A model generated the notes under the pieces. That model made no database searches and was not told where the DNA came from. It saw only the letters and a list, made by a program, of their open reading frames with translations. A stretch of DNA of 64,000 nt from Albifimbria verrucaria (Eukaryota; Ascomycota; Sordariomycetes; Hypocreales; Stachybotryaceae). A program made the translations under genes and the position numbers. The stretch spans positions 2,914,001 to 2,978,000 of the forward strand of contig JAHREC010000009.1 in NCBI GenBank assembly GCA_020081605.1, given 5' to 3'. Positions 1-11,555 of the stretch are shown here, piece after piece; position 1 is the first letter of the stretch; each line of letters begins with the position of its first letter.

Positions 1-334
1 TTGAATGACATGCAATCTGTGTTTCATCTTTAGAGCTATTCTTGCACGGTGTGCATTCTACCTTAGTCTATATCTTCAGGGTGCGGCAATGGAAGCAGGC
101 TCGGTCAGCCACCCCGATAGTCTTGTGTGGATGCAGGGTTTACCCAGGCTTCAGTAAGTGATTGTTTTGCTTGCTTTTTCTTCCCACGGGATATAAGAAG
201 AGATCCTCTCAACAAAGCATCCTCCTCAATTTTGGATTCACAAATGCTCGACAAGCAAGGACATTTCACATCTTTCCATACCCGAAAAACACACATCTTT
301 CTTATTACTTGTTAACACATTCACACCTTGCTCC
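1..334. other. upstream region of the first gene
   Basis: No coding region can be supported here. Several short frames are open on both strands but none resembles a known protein. The stretch just before the ATG at 335 is pyrimidine-rich with CACA-type sequence, as expected for a fungal promoter and leader. Confidence 0.4.
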
Positions 335-2540
335 ATGGCCCAGACCAATCTGCAGGGCTCTCTAGAACAAACCCCGCTTACACCTCACATGGAGGATGAA
401 CGCCGTTTGCACCCACCCATTGACTCTCCATCCTCGGTATTGGCACACACCAATACCGGCACCAGGCCGTTGACCGTGGATGATATAAAAGCTTCACCAT
501 ACTACTGCCTCATCTCTGCCCGTTGCAAGATATGCGAATTCGAAATTGCCGAGGGCGATGGGGTTGTCGCAAGTAAACACATCAAGACACACATGAAGCG
601 TTTACATGCTAATGTCTGCTCTATCAGTCCTCGACAGGCGGGAGACCATCTCGCAGCCTTTTCCCTTCTACCGAGATGCTCACTTCCACGACACCAGGGA
701 TTCCATCACGTTTCACATGTGCATGAAGTACAGATGCAACCCCAAGTCCAAGTTCACCATTCCCTTTCACATCCGTTGCTATGAGATCCGCGTTGCTATG
801 GGAGGTCCAATCCTCCTCCCTGCCATCCGCTACGAATTCGAACCTCGTCTTGGAGAGGACAAACGGCGAGCCAATTACATCCAAAGTCTCCTGGGTGTCA
901 ACCTGAGCCAGGACTCCGCCTTGATACCCAAGAATCTCCCGCTCGAACTATACACCATGATTGCTTCATATCTCGTGCACGACAGCGCCGCCATCTCGTC
1001 GGTGGAGCAGCTTAGTGAGAGCGACATTGAAATCGAGTCATATGTTGATTTGAGGCAGCCTGTTTACATATCCTACATCAAAATCGATGGTCAGCGTTAT
1101 GTTGAAACCTTGAGTAACGATGCTCCGACTAACAATAGCAACCGAGCTCGTCTCGTGCTTCCACTTCGATCCGCACGGCCTCAAGTAGGGTTCCTTGAGG
1201 ACAAAGATAAGGGCACTTGTTTTCTAACATCATCACAGGCAGCTCCCAATGAGGACCAGGATGTCTACGTGGCACATGATCAACTGGGCATCCGGGGCAT
1301 CTACTTCATTCCCACTAGGCTCCGTGATGAATGGTGCCGTGATCCCCCAAACTCCCAGGCGCCTGGTGGAAACGCTTTTCTCGAAAAAGCATGGGCTCTC
1401 ACATCACGATCTGCGGCGATGCTGGTTACGTCCCATTACATCAGGTTTCCAGACGGATTAGAGAACGCTGCTTCAAGATGCGTGGCTTCCACAGCGACCT
1501 AAAGAATGGCACTAGCTTTAGATACAATGCTAGCTGGTCATACCCGCTTCCCAAGGAGCCTAAGTTGTTCGAGCTCACTGCAACTGCAACCCCTATCAAA
1601 CCCTGTGGGGGCTCCGGATGCGCTACTTTGAATGCAATCAACCTGACACCATCGGGTACTTTGTAGCAACTGACGGGCAGAAACCCATGGCCATTCTTTC
1701 CCATAGGAGAGGCAGAGACTTGACAAAAGATTATTTGACAAAAATCCTCCACACTTAATGTACTGGATGTACATGCCTATTAACGACGGCGAGTATCTTA
1801 CTGAGATCGGTGTGCGAACCAGGATTAGAGGCAGTATAATGATAGACATCGTTGGCATCACGGTATGATATTTGTCCCTCTCCTAACCATCATAGGCTAA
1901 TATCTTGTCTTAGTTTAGTACAAACCGAGACAGAACTGTTCTTTTGGGTGGTCCAAGGTCAATAACAGTACCTGCAAGCGAGTTGCCAACCTACCTCGTT
2001 ACCCGACGCGTGTGTTTTTCAACGAACTGGACACGCCAAGGCACTCGCTGAACGTGGATTTCATCGCCTTTGAAGAGACTAAAGTCATCACCGACCAATG
2101 TGCCATGGAGGACCCCGCGAAGTCCATCCCTCCTGAGCCTTACAAGTTGAAGGATGCCCCCACCCCTTTGGCAATACACTTCGTGTAGCCTGTCTAATCT
2201 AAGAGAAATCCAGCCTTGTATCGAAACCCATGAGGATTTCCAGCAGGTGGTAGGCATGCTCCTCTCCTATGCCGACGGCCATCGCGAAAGCGTCGGACAA
2301 ATGCGCCTGGATCAGATGGCTGAGCCGATTTCAATCGCTAAGAATGATATTCTATTCTTCCACAGTAAGGCTGCGCCTGATGGCCTCAAGCACATAGATT
2401 TCGTGACCACCCAAGCACCAGAAGTTAAAGAAGAAGGGTGCTGGCTTGAGGTCTACTTGTATGGCACCTTGGAGTGGTGGTTCTGGATTGAACGCCACGT
2501 TCTTCGCTATCAACAAGCCAGTCTGAATATGGTCGATTGA
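335..2540 (+). CDS. F-box-like hypothetical protein (paralogue A)
   Basis: Function unknown. The first exon from ATG 335 carries a CxxC pair (CKICEFE). An intron fits 573-627. The frame after it reads QPFPFYRDAHFHDTRDSI and then an F-box-like helix, LPLELYTMIASYLV, near 930-975. A 54-nt segment at 1185-1238 has GT, CTAAC and CAG signals and is a multiple of three, so it is probably an intron hidden in an open frame. Further conserved blocks are YISYIKIDGQRY, DVYVAHDQLGI, YWMYMPINDGEYLTEI (before an intron at about 1863), GHRESVGQ and GTLEWWF near the end. Single-base losses near 1373, 1600 and 1755 break the frame; the one at 1373 hides a WWK motif. The same blocks occur in the opposite-strand gene at 3520-5246. 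F-box assignment is tentative; an adaptor role would be inference. Confidence 0.6.
573..627 (+). other. intron in F-box-like gene A
   Basis: Begins GTAAAC, has GCTAAT as a branch-site candidate and ends ATCAG. Removing it joins the exon from 335 to the frame that carries the conserved central part of the protein. Confidence 0.6.
1185..1238 (+). other. probable in-frame intron (54 nt) in F-box-like gene A
   Basis: Donor GTAGGG is weak, but CTAAC lies 13 nt before the CAG acceptor, which is typical. The length is 18 codons, so the frame stays open with or without splicing. The paralogue has no matching insertion at this point, which supports removal. Confidence 0.55.
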
Positions 2541-3519
2541 CGTTGGGCATCGCTCAGGGGCAGTTTCTGCTCCCACGGGTGGATACAAGGTATAAGGCAC
2601 GTTTGTAGTTAGTTGGGCACCTGATCTGGTGAGATAGGGGTTGAGGCTAGGGTGAAGGACATGGAAACGAAATTGATGAAGGTCGAGATTCGATTTGCGG
2701 GCCGTGTTGAAGGGATGGAATAAACTGAGCTCTCTCATTTATGCTCAGGTGGGTAGGCGTGTAACGGAGTATTCTCTTAGTTTAAATGGGATATTGTACT
2801 GGTTTTGTTCTTTGGAGTGATGGACACAAGGGTTTACCAGATTGACACTTATGTGATGAATAACGAAATGATTATTATGCAAGCCATCTGAAGTAACTCT
2901 GGAGAAATCATGTCCATGGAGTAGAATGCTTGCAGCTTGTTGGCGAGATAGAACTCATTTTATTATCTATGGAGATAGCACTCAGATTGTTTTTAGAGTG
3001 ATGAGCCCGAGGCATCATCAAGGTCAGACTTGTATCTGGTAAGAAAGGAGACAATTACCACCCAGGCCAGCTTGAACGGCTCTAAGTTCCTCATCCATTA
3101 ACCAAGCCATCTTGAATGACTCTTTCTCTCACAGGCGCCACAAACCTTTGCATGCAAGATCATGAGGCCATGTGCCGCGCTGTAGTCGCAACTTGTCCCA
3201 AATTCCATGAACATCTGCACACATGATCGTGAGAGGACCATGTGCCACGTTGTAGTAGCAATTTTGCCAATTAACCCTATGCCTCTGCATGCAAGATCAT
3301 GAGAGTCATGCACTATTGTACCGTAGCAACTTGTCCGACTACCGCTCTCCATTCTCAACCCGCTAGATCCAGTGAACCATCTTACTTCCACAAATGCTAG
3401 CTCGTACCAGCGTGGCGTGTGAGGGCGCCCTCGTGCCGTTGGCACACGAAGCGTTGCGGTAGATCCCATGAAACCCACTGCCAATTCTAATACGCCTTGC
3501 ACAGATCCAGCAAGGCACA
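2541..3519. other. convergent intergenic region between F-box-like genes
   Basis: This space of about 1 kb lies between two genes that both end in it. No coding frame with family resemblance was seen. Between about 3160 and 3330 a short phrase related to GCA(T)GCAAGATCATGAG recurs about three times (near 3152, 3220 and 3288), a weak direct repeat. Confidence 0.4.
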
Positions 3520-5246
3520 TCAAGTCCTCAAATCCCCGTTCACCCACAGCCCGTCATGGTACATCTTGCACATATAGCTAGAATACCACCAGTCAAGCGT
3601 TCCTGACCAGGGACGCTCACCCATATCAGATCATCCGGTGCATGGGGCGGGAGTAGCGCAACCGCAAGCACAAACGGAGCCGATGGAGCCAAATAATCTT
3701 TCGCGAACCCAAGCCATAGGGCTTGACTGTCTCCAATAGGGGCGGGATAGTCGAGGCCCTGTAGCTGAACCTGACCAACGGAAGCCCTGTGGCCGGACTT
3801 GTAGCGGAAGACCATGCCTGTGATTATCTTGCCATCCATCCCGTCTCCCCGGCAGACATCCACGGCCGCGACATCCTCGAGTGAGGCCGAGGAATAGAAA
3901 AACTCCCTTTCGAAGAATGTTCGAAACGGAACGGGTGGCGCTTGGTACTGCTCATGCGTGTCTGGGCTCGGCTTCGGGCTTCTAAAAGCAACCGTCCCAA
4001 GCTCACTGATAGAACGCTCATAGTAGATCTCATCATTCTCGTCTTGTCTCTTATAAATCAGATCCCAAGTGTAATCGGGCCACTCCTTCCGAGGGTGTAC
4101 CCCATCGTCACCCAACGGCCCTTGCTGCTTTTCATCTATATTGTCTCAGATAATGCCATGTACGAAAGCGAGCCATTGACTTACAAGTAGAGCATGATGT
4201 CCGCGCTTTTCGCTATTGCGCTTCCATATCTGATCGAGAGTCTCGTCGGCATCCAAAGGCATATAGACCCAGACTGCGTCACGCTGGTACATTTCGACAG
4301 TTCTGTAAAAGTCGACCTTTTCGTTCCTTATGTGCGGATGGAGAGTGACGAGTTGTTGCTTCCAGCATACAGAAATGCCTGTCAGCTCAGAACTCTGGGG
4401 CATGAATGAAGACATGCGGCGCGTTTCGACATAGCCTGGCTTGAAGGGTTCGAAACGGAGCCCCTCGGGCGATGTAGGCACCGGCCAATAGGCCTGTGAA
4501 GTTGCTTGAATCCGCCCCTCTCCGGCGTAAATGTCTCTGACTTTGAATCCCTGTAGAATGTGAGTAACCTATCCACGGTCTGGGGTGACGGCGTCATCTC
4601 ACATCTGTATAGGCAACAAGGTGGTTCGTGGTCTCTGTGATCTCAATGGTCCTCCACATGACACCCTCTTTCTTGGGCGGCTGAATGAGAGACGGACTGG
4701 AGGAAAACTGCAGCTCCATAACGCCGAGGTGATTTGCCGCCACATAAGCATAACGCAAGTCCTCTGTGTTCTCCTCCAGGAGCAAGGTCGATTCATCTTC
4801 GGGCTGCACAGGTGACACATCATGGATATATCTGATACCTTCAAACCTGACGTACTGAACCCACACTGGCTTTGAAAGAACAATGAGGAATCTCCTGTAG
4901 GCCTTGGGCTCCAAGGCCTTGGAAGCGCTCAAAATGGCAGCACTGCTGGAACAGTACTTGAAAATCTCGAGGCAGACATCATAGGGAGGTTCCGATTGGT
5001 GGTTTGAAGAGTAGCGGCGAGATCACTCTGCAGCCACTGGAGACGCTTCTGGTACTCCGTTATGGTGGGCTGATAGAGATGAGCCGTCACACGCATGAGG
5101 AAGTCTTGTATGTCGACCGGGACCGATTCGACGCACTCCATGTGGCAGGCCGAGCCTCGGCTGAGGTTCCAATTCTCCTCGGGCCAGGGAACATAGACAA
5201 CGCCTTCAGGGCCGCTCAAGGCCGATGCAGACTGATAGGACATCAT
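3520..5246 (-). CDS. F-box-like hypothetical protein (paralogue B)
   Basis: Second member of the family at 335-2540, on the opposite strand. The chosen start is the first methionine at 5246. Conserved blocks in order: YDVCLEIFKYCSSSAAILSA (F-box-like helix), VWVQYVRFEGIRYI, YAYVAANHLGVMELQF, VWVYMPLDADETL, GHRASVGQ and GTLDWWYSSYMCKMYHDG. Introns fit about 4548-4599 (GTGAGA to ACAG) and about 4120-4190 (GTAAGT to CAG). Two single-base losses break the frame: one in a C run near 4980, just before the F-box-like helix, and one in a G run near 3563, just before GTLDWWY. With the second allowed for, the stop is at 3520. Because intact housekeeping genes here show the same kind of break, it should not be called a pseudogene on this evidence. 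Confidence 0.6.
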
Positions 5247-5907
5247 CCTTGAGCGTCTCCCACTTGGACTAACTGCGAGTGTCTGTCAGCAATCGCGGCG
5301 CATAACTCGAGCATTGGGACGGATGGAAGCACTAAAGATAACAGAATCACCATTTTCCAACTCCAACCTGCATAAACCGCAAAGATGAGAAAAGCAAATC
5401 ATCATGACAATTGTTATCCTGTAGTATCACAGGGTTCGATTAGCTGATTAAGTGAAGTGAAGTGAAGGGAAGGGAAGCAAGTGAAGTGAATTGAAGTAAA
5501 GTAAGTGAAGTAAGTTGTTGTGTATGTATGGGATGGAGCGAAGTAAAGTGAAGTGAGGTGAAGTAAGTGAAGTAAGTTGTTGTTGTTGTTGTGTATGGGA
5601 TGGAGTGAAAAGAGCGGTGCAACTGCGCGGGGACTGTCCAGTTATCATTGCGAATCCTGCTGCAGTTACAGGAGGTGCCGGCTGCACCACAACGCTGCGA
5701 TCAGCGGGTTTGGTTACACGATGCCAATAATTTGCGCCGCGGTGGCATCACGGCTGTTTCAATTGCGAGGAAGGGTAAAACGTATCGGATGGCATCGTAG
5801 GGGCATCATCCGAAGAAAGTGCAAAAAAAAAAAAAGACAATAATAATAATAATGAAAAATAACATAAGAATAATACTTCATGCTCGGTCCTTCTACTACT
5901 CTTGCAG
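5247..5907. other. intergenic region with low-complexity repeats
   Basis: Upstream of paralogue B and downstream of the FAD oxidase. It contains a GTGAA-rich imperfect tandem repeat (listed separately), a poly-A tract followed by AAT repeats near 5820-5855, and no supportable gene. Confidence 0.5.
5446..5612. repeat. GTGAA/GTAAG imperfect tandem repeat with a duplicated block
   Basis: Pentamer-like GTGAA, GGGAA and GTAAG units fill the stretch. A block running from GTAAGTGAAGTAAGTTGTTG to GGATGGAG occurs twice (near 5500 and 5563); the second copy differs by extra GTT triplets. On the minus strand this reads as a Ser/Leu/Phe-rich open frame that is not a gene. Confidence 0.7.
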
Positions 5908-7624
5908 TCACACAAATGCTGCGTAACACGACGCTCGAGCATCCTCCTCCGTCCAGCCCACACAACCCCAGCACTTCAGTAAGCCATCCGGGTCGTACCT
6001 CGTCTTGATCTCCAGCAGCCGGTCGTAGTGCTCGCCGTACCAGGCCTCCCGCCAGTTCGGCGTGAACGGGTTGGCCTCGTTCTTGTACGCGCCACCGCCG
6101 GGGTCAGCGCCTCCATCTCCGCCGTCTGCTGCTGCATGTTCCGGGCCACCGCGATGCGCTCCTCCAGCGTGCTGTTCCACTGCCAGAAAGACGGCTGGCC
6201 CAGCTCCCACAGCGACGAGTACCACGCTGGGTGCACCGACGTCGACCCCGACCCCGGCTCCGCCTTGTACAGATGCGGGTTGTCCACCGGCACGTACGGC
6301 GAGCCGCCGTTGTCGACAATCTGCCTCAGGTAGGCCTTGAAGGGCTCCTTCAGCGTCTCGTTGGCAAAGACATTGGTAGGGATCAGCCGCGTGTTGATCG
6401 GGTTCAGGTTGCCCACCACCACGGCGCCACTGAGCACAAAGTCCTGGAAGAAGCTGTACCACGTCGGCGAATAGCTGACTTGCACTGTCCCGTTGTACTT
6501 GCTAGCGAGCTCGATAATCTCCTTCAGGGACTCCTGGCCTCCTCCACCGTGGTTAGCACGGGGTTGACGTGCACCAGCGAATTCCCGTAGATGTGTCCGC
6601 CCCAGCCATCCTCCGCCAAATGCAACGCCGTGTCGACCATGAGGTCCATCCACTCTCGAAATGCCTCTTTATTTGTCTTAGGTACGCCTATTGACGCCAC
6701 CGTCATGGGCACGGGCGCTTCCACAACGTGAGTCGAGTCGATGACGACGCCGAACGTCCCTCCACCGCCGCCGCGCAGCGCCCAGAACAGATCCTGGTTC
6801 TGGCAGTTGTTGGCGACCCGGGTCTCACCATCTGGCGTCACAACGGTGAATTGCACGACACGGTCCGCGCCCAAGCCAAAGACGTTGGTGAGCACAGAGT
6901 GCCCGCCGTTCTGGACCCAGCCACCCGACAACCCGACACTCGTCGAGTAGCCGCAGATGATGGTCACGTTCTCCCGGTCGGCATATTCGTAGGCCTCACC
7001 GCACGTTACACCAGCGCCCGTTGTGATGGTATGGTATGTCTTGCGCCCGGGGCAGCCCTCGGGCACGAACTGCCTGTCATGGCTCAACAACTTCATATTC
7101 GCGGTCCACAAGGTCAGCGCCCCTTACCCGTGCTGTCTTCCACGTAAGAATGCCCGCTGTTCTTGATGGCCAGCTTGCCCCCGACGTCCGAGCGTAATTG
7201 AACGCCTCGACGACATCCTTCGCACTATTGACATCGATGTACCACGACGGAAGGTTGCCTTGCCTGCAATTCACCCCGGTCCAAGCCTCGGGATTGGTGA
7301 CATTGTTCCCATCTAAGAGACACTGGTCTTCCGAGCCCGCATCCGACGCACAGATGGACGACTGTTCGTACATATACGCCCCGGGAACTGGCTCCGATAC
7401 TCAGGCGAGACATAATTATCCTGCCGCTCCTTGCACAACGCCTCGTCCCGCTCCACCGGCTGACCCTCGTACTCCGAAAAGCATGGCAGCGCGAACGGCT
7501 CGTTGATCCTTACCCGCCCATTCAACGTCTTGTTCAGGGCCTCGACCGCCGACGACGGACACTTCGAACCCGAAGCTGCCGCCACGAGCAGACCGAGAAG
7601 GAGAATACGAGCTTGGGCGGTCAT
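5908..7624 (-). CDS. secreted FAD-linked oxidoreductase, berberine bridge enzyme family
   Basis: Flavoprotein oxidase of the BBE/VAO superfamily, likely secreted; substrate unknown. The start at 7624 gives a signal peptide (MTAQARILLLGLLVAAASGS). Next come IKNSGHSY, the usual site of 8-alpha-histidyl FAD linkage, then the FAD-binding core around SVGLSGGWVQNGGHSVL and FWALRGGGGGTFGVV. The BBE C-terminal motif is KTRYDPDGLLKCWGCVGW. The position that is cysteine in bicovalent enzymes (GDCPSVG type) reads GYSTSVG here, so a single histidyl link is predicted. Five frame breaks, near 7387, 7170, 7122, 6545 and 6095, all fall in C/G runs and each is repaired by one base. Fungal relatives include enzymes of secondary metabolism, but no cluster is visible around it. 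Confidence 0.85.
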
Positions 7625-10213
7625 TGTCACCAGGGTCGGCCGTCTAAGTGATACAATTGCTAGGAGAGAAAACTCAAATTTGCCTGCATACCAATCCAAT
7701 GCTGGTGCAAATCTAAGAAAAACCTCGGTACCAGAGAAAGGCCAGAGCCGATCATATACGAAAACGTACATCCTCTTTTTGGTAATTCCCAAGTGCCCTC
7801 TGCTTGGCTCACAGGCAACCTGGGCGCCCCAGATTAGAGCGACTAAACACTAAGATTGGCAAAGGCCTGGTGTTGGGTCCTGGGCCAGCCATCCATTCGT
7901 GCGATTCTGGCTGATCAAGTCTGCGGGGTGATGCGATATCCACAAAGCCGCGAAGGATCAGACCATCTGGGTTATCCTTTGCTCTAAACATGTTCCCAGT
8001 AGAGACCCTGGCAATTTTTTAGTTCTTGGGAGAAAACCTTGCTGTTAATTCACAAACAACGCATTTCTGTTCCTGTTTACCCAAAGTAAAGCACAATGAT
8101 CCTGAAGTGAGTGGGCTCTGTTCTGTCTTTTTGTAAACTATGGCTTGTACGTTACCATACCATCGGCCAACGTCCGCTTCATAAACAAAGTGTAGCAGAC
8201 GTCAGTGGGGACCTCTCAATCTAAATAGAGGGCCCATTGCAGGGACAAGGTGAAGAGGTCCTCTGATCCTCGGGCGACGCGTCCGCGAGTCCGCTTGCTC
8301 AGTGCTCCAATAAGACGATTCAAAACCACCCCTTCTCACGAAGCCCTTGCCTATGCTTGCCGTGTTAATGTGGGTCCCGGGTCCGTCTCCGGTTCCCCTT
8401 GAGGGGTTTGCCCCGGGCTGTCCGACAGTAGCGTCAACAGTGAAAGCATAACCCTAGCTCCCAACGGCCCGCCTCGGATCAGACTGCTCCCTGCCAATCG
8501 CTCTAGCTACTTCAAGGAAACTTATTCTTCATATCCACATTGTAAATTCGCATCTTCAGACTTCACAGTCTCATCCTCTTGAGAAGGCTGTGCAAGTGTT
8601 GGAGTGAACTTGTGTTCGAGCTGTTCAGACAAACGCAGAGGCACGTTCCTGGCTAACATCGCCAAACACTCCGTGACAAAAGTCCCCAGTAAGCTTTCCG
8701 CATGCTTAGCAGGTTTAGTGCTTGCTGATCATCGCCAACAACACCCAAAGAAGCGAGCCTAGCGCAAGTCCACGAGTCAGTAGCTCCCCTGTCAAGCGGA
8801 AGACAGGGACCGTAGCTTGCATAGTTTACGTACTCACATTCTCGTTAAACATTTCCAACAGTTTGTCGGCCAGTCAACTTGTGCATCGTAGCCGAAGCTT
8901 AGATACAATGAGGCCCTGATTATAATCCCGCATCGGTCCCAGAGCATAACTCGGCACCAAGGCGGAAACACAGCAGGTGACGCAGGGTATCCCTGTTTAT
9001 CACAGAACAGGAAATGTTCCACGATGGCCCTCGTCAGAGCATCGCAATGCACCAGCTCCTATGAGGGCTTATCCCTTGAACGGCGCTCGCTACCGGTTCC
9101 ATGTCCCAGGTCCCAGGTCCTACCATGCATAGCATGAGCGTCGGGTCGTGTCTGGGCAAAAGCCACACGCAGGGCACCCTGCCTGTCTGTTAGGCAATGA
9201 TTCTCAGCTGCTTGCATGGTCGCGGTTTTATTGACGATAGGTTCATCCTTGATGCTCTCCTCCCAAAATTGCAGCCGATTCCGTATCGTGTGTCATGTCC
9301 GATCAGTAAGACTGTCGTCTGGGTTCGTCTAAATCCGTGAGAGCAAGAGAGTTATCTTTGCAGTTTTGCATGCCTGTCAAGTGTTAGACAGCATAACGCG
9401 ACTTATCCGCCCACAAATGGTATGATGATACGTCTATAATCTGTAGCACCACGGCCTGAAGCATTAGACCATCTGGATTCGAATCTCTGTGTCACTTTTA
9501 GTGCCTGAGAAAATCTTATAGACTTTTCGATAACCGCTCGGTCCACCAGCTCTGATGGTTGCATACTAGTCTCCCGGTCTTGTCAAAGAACTTATTGGAA
9601 GATATGGCCTTGTAGTCCCGACCATTCTTTGGCACACGATCCCAGCGAGTCGAGCCTTACCAAACCACATCTTCCGACGTGAAGTGTCAGTAAACTTGTT
9701 GCGCAACGAACCTCTTTAGGAAGTCTTCTCGGTGTTTCTCCTGACACACCCAAAACCCATCAGACAAGGGCCTTGCATGAGATCTACAAGGCAATATTAG
9801 CTCCATCAAATGAAGCGTCTCCATTTTCTGGGCTGTCAATGCAGTCCCGCACTGGCCTACAGCTAGCATCGGTGTTGGTCTCGGGGCTCATCCCCGGAAG
9901 GGAACCTGGTTTCGTGTTTTGACAAGGTTTGTGTGATATGGACATTCTGCAGGAAATGATGCGTGTCGTCCGGGGATTTACGAAACTAGGGACAGGAAGC
10001 ATTCGGTAATCGAGCTGCCCATGAAGTAAGCCCTAGTATTTCCAATATCGGGTACTCGATTGGGAAGTGCGATGTGCGTCGGTATGCCCATATAGTCCTT
10101 TCTTCCCTAGCCTTGATCTTTTTCCCAACTACAGAGTAGAAGGCCTTTTGTTCTCGCGACTGTTACTTTGGTAGAAGCCTTTCGAGCGGCTTGCTCACAA
10201 GATTCTGGCCAAG
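7625..10213. other. 2.6-kb region without recognisable genes
   Basis: All open frames are short and unlike known proteins. Around 8375-8425 there are short inverted C/G-rich phrases (CCCGGG, CCCCTTGAGGGG, CCCCGGG). A T-arm-like GGATTCGAATC at about 9474 does not fold into a tRNA. The region may be decayed sequence, but no transposon features such as terminal repeats or transposase were found. Confidence 0.45.
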
Positions 10214-11555
10214 ATGGCACAGGTCTATGATGAAGCATATGCCCAACACTGGAAGACAGTGTTAACGGCCGTCAGCCTGACTTTTGCCATTCTCCCGACC
10301 ATTGTCTTTTGTATGCGTGCCTACGCCTCGCACATTGTATCACACAAAATTCGAGCCGACGACATCCTCATGGGCTGCGCGGTTGTCTTGATGTGGGGCA
10401 ACACAGCAGCTGTTCTCATGAGTAAGTTGAAGTATTCGCTTTGACTAGGGGCTACTGACGTTTCTTTCAGAGGCATTCAATGGTGTTGGTGTCCCGAACA
10501 GTCTGTTGCCGGAAAAGAAGAGGCAGATGCTGGGCCTTGTACGTGGGCCCTAACATTTCAGTGTTGGTCTCGATCTATTTCTGACACTTTGCGCTGCAGG
10601 GATCGTGGTTGATTGTCAAGTTCTGGGCCACTTCCATGATGTGCGTCAAGCTCTCAATCATCTTGTTTCTAAAGCAACTACTTGGCGCGAAACCCCGAAC
10701 ACGGATGGTGTTGAATGTGGTGGCCGTCGCCGTCGTCTGTTGGGCATGCGTTCCCTTCTTCTATACCATCTTTTTCTGCGATCCGATTGCGTACTACTGG
10801 GACAAGACGATTGAGGGTGGCTGGTGTATCGAGAACGACAAATACATGACGGAGAGCATTGTTGCCGGCGTTCTCAGCCTTGTGTCCGACCTTGTCATCC
10901 TCATTATTCCGGTACCTTCGGTATGGAGTCTGAAGATCAAGTTGAAACAGAAATTTGCCATTACGGCGATTCTGGGTGTCGGCGCAGTGTTCGTACCTTC
11001 TCGTCCGCGACTCATCGAACCTTTGTGACTGACTGACTGGATCATAGTGTCTGTGTCTTTAGCCTGTTGCGCTGTGTTCAGTTCGCCTATTTCGATACGA
11101 AGAACCTTTCAAGTAAGTGGAATTATCAAGGCCATTCTACTTGTCACATTAGCTAATTTTTGTTAGCATCAAGTAATTTGCAGAGTCTCTGGACCATCTT
11201 GGAGAACGACTTCTCGATTCTCTGCGGTTGCTTGCCTCAACTGAAACCGCTGTTCCGCAGGTTCTTGGGCGACACAAACGACCGTTCGGATCCCTACTAC
11301 CCATCGTACGAGCAACATCACAGTAATGCCAAGAGTCACGGATTTCGACTGAGCGGTGTCAAGACGATGGTGAGCGGGCCTGCAAACCGAGCCTCAGCCG
11401 TCCCTCCCGAGCGACGCAACTCTTCAGAGGTAGAGCTGAAAGGCATCGAAGTACATACGACGATCAATCGAGAAGTCTCCGTGAGAACCAAGGGAGCAGA
11501 TCACGGAATAGGGCGCGCATCGCAATCGTCGACGGGCTTACATGACGATGTGTAA
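10214..11555 (+). CDS. integral membrane protein with fungal rhodopsin-like (Pth11-type) domain
   Basis: Seven hydrophobic segments can be read: around TVLTAVSLTFAILPTIVF, DDILMGCAVVLMWGN, WATSMMCVKLSIILFL, VVAVAVVCWACVPFFYTIFF, AGVLSLVSDLVILIIPVPSV, FAITAILGVGA plus VCVFSLLRCVQF, and ILENDFSILCGCLPQLKPL. The order and motifs (CDPIAYYWD between helices 4 and 5, then WTILENDFSILCGCLPQL) fit the fungal rhodopsin-domain family of plasma-membrane proteins. No CFEM cysteine domain precedes it. Introns: 10422-10470, 10539-10599, one near 10990-11047 with an ambiguous donor, and one near 11114-11166. The C-terminal tail is polar and Ser/Arg-rich. Some family members act as surface sensors; a role here is not known. 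Confidence 0.85.

Noticed and set aside
3520..5246. Calling paralogue B a pseudogene because of two frameshifts
   Set aside because: Intact housekeeping genes in the window show the same single-base C/G losses, so the breaks are probably technical.
5440..5690. Ser/Leu/Phe-rich minus-strand frames
   Set aside because: They are translations of the GTGAA-type tandem repeat.
9440..9500. T-arm-like GGATTCGAATC suggesting a tRNA
   Set aside because: The flanking bases do not pair into a T stem and no acceptor or anticodon stem fits on either strand.
5908..11555. FAD oxidase and membrane protein as part of a secondary-metabolite cluster
   Set aside because: No synthase, transporter or tailoring genes lie nearby; the next genes are housekeeping.
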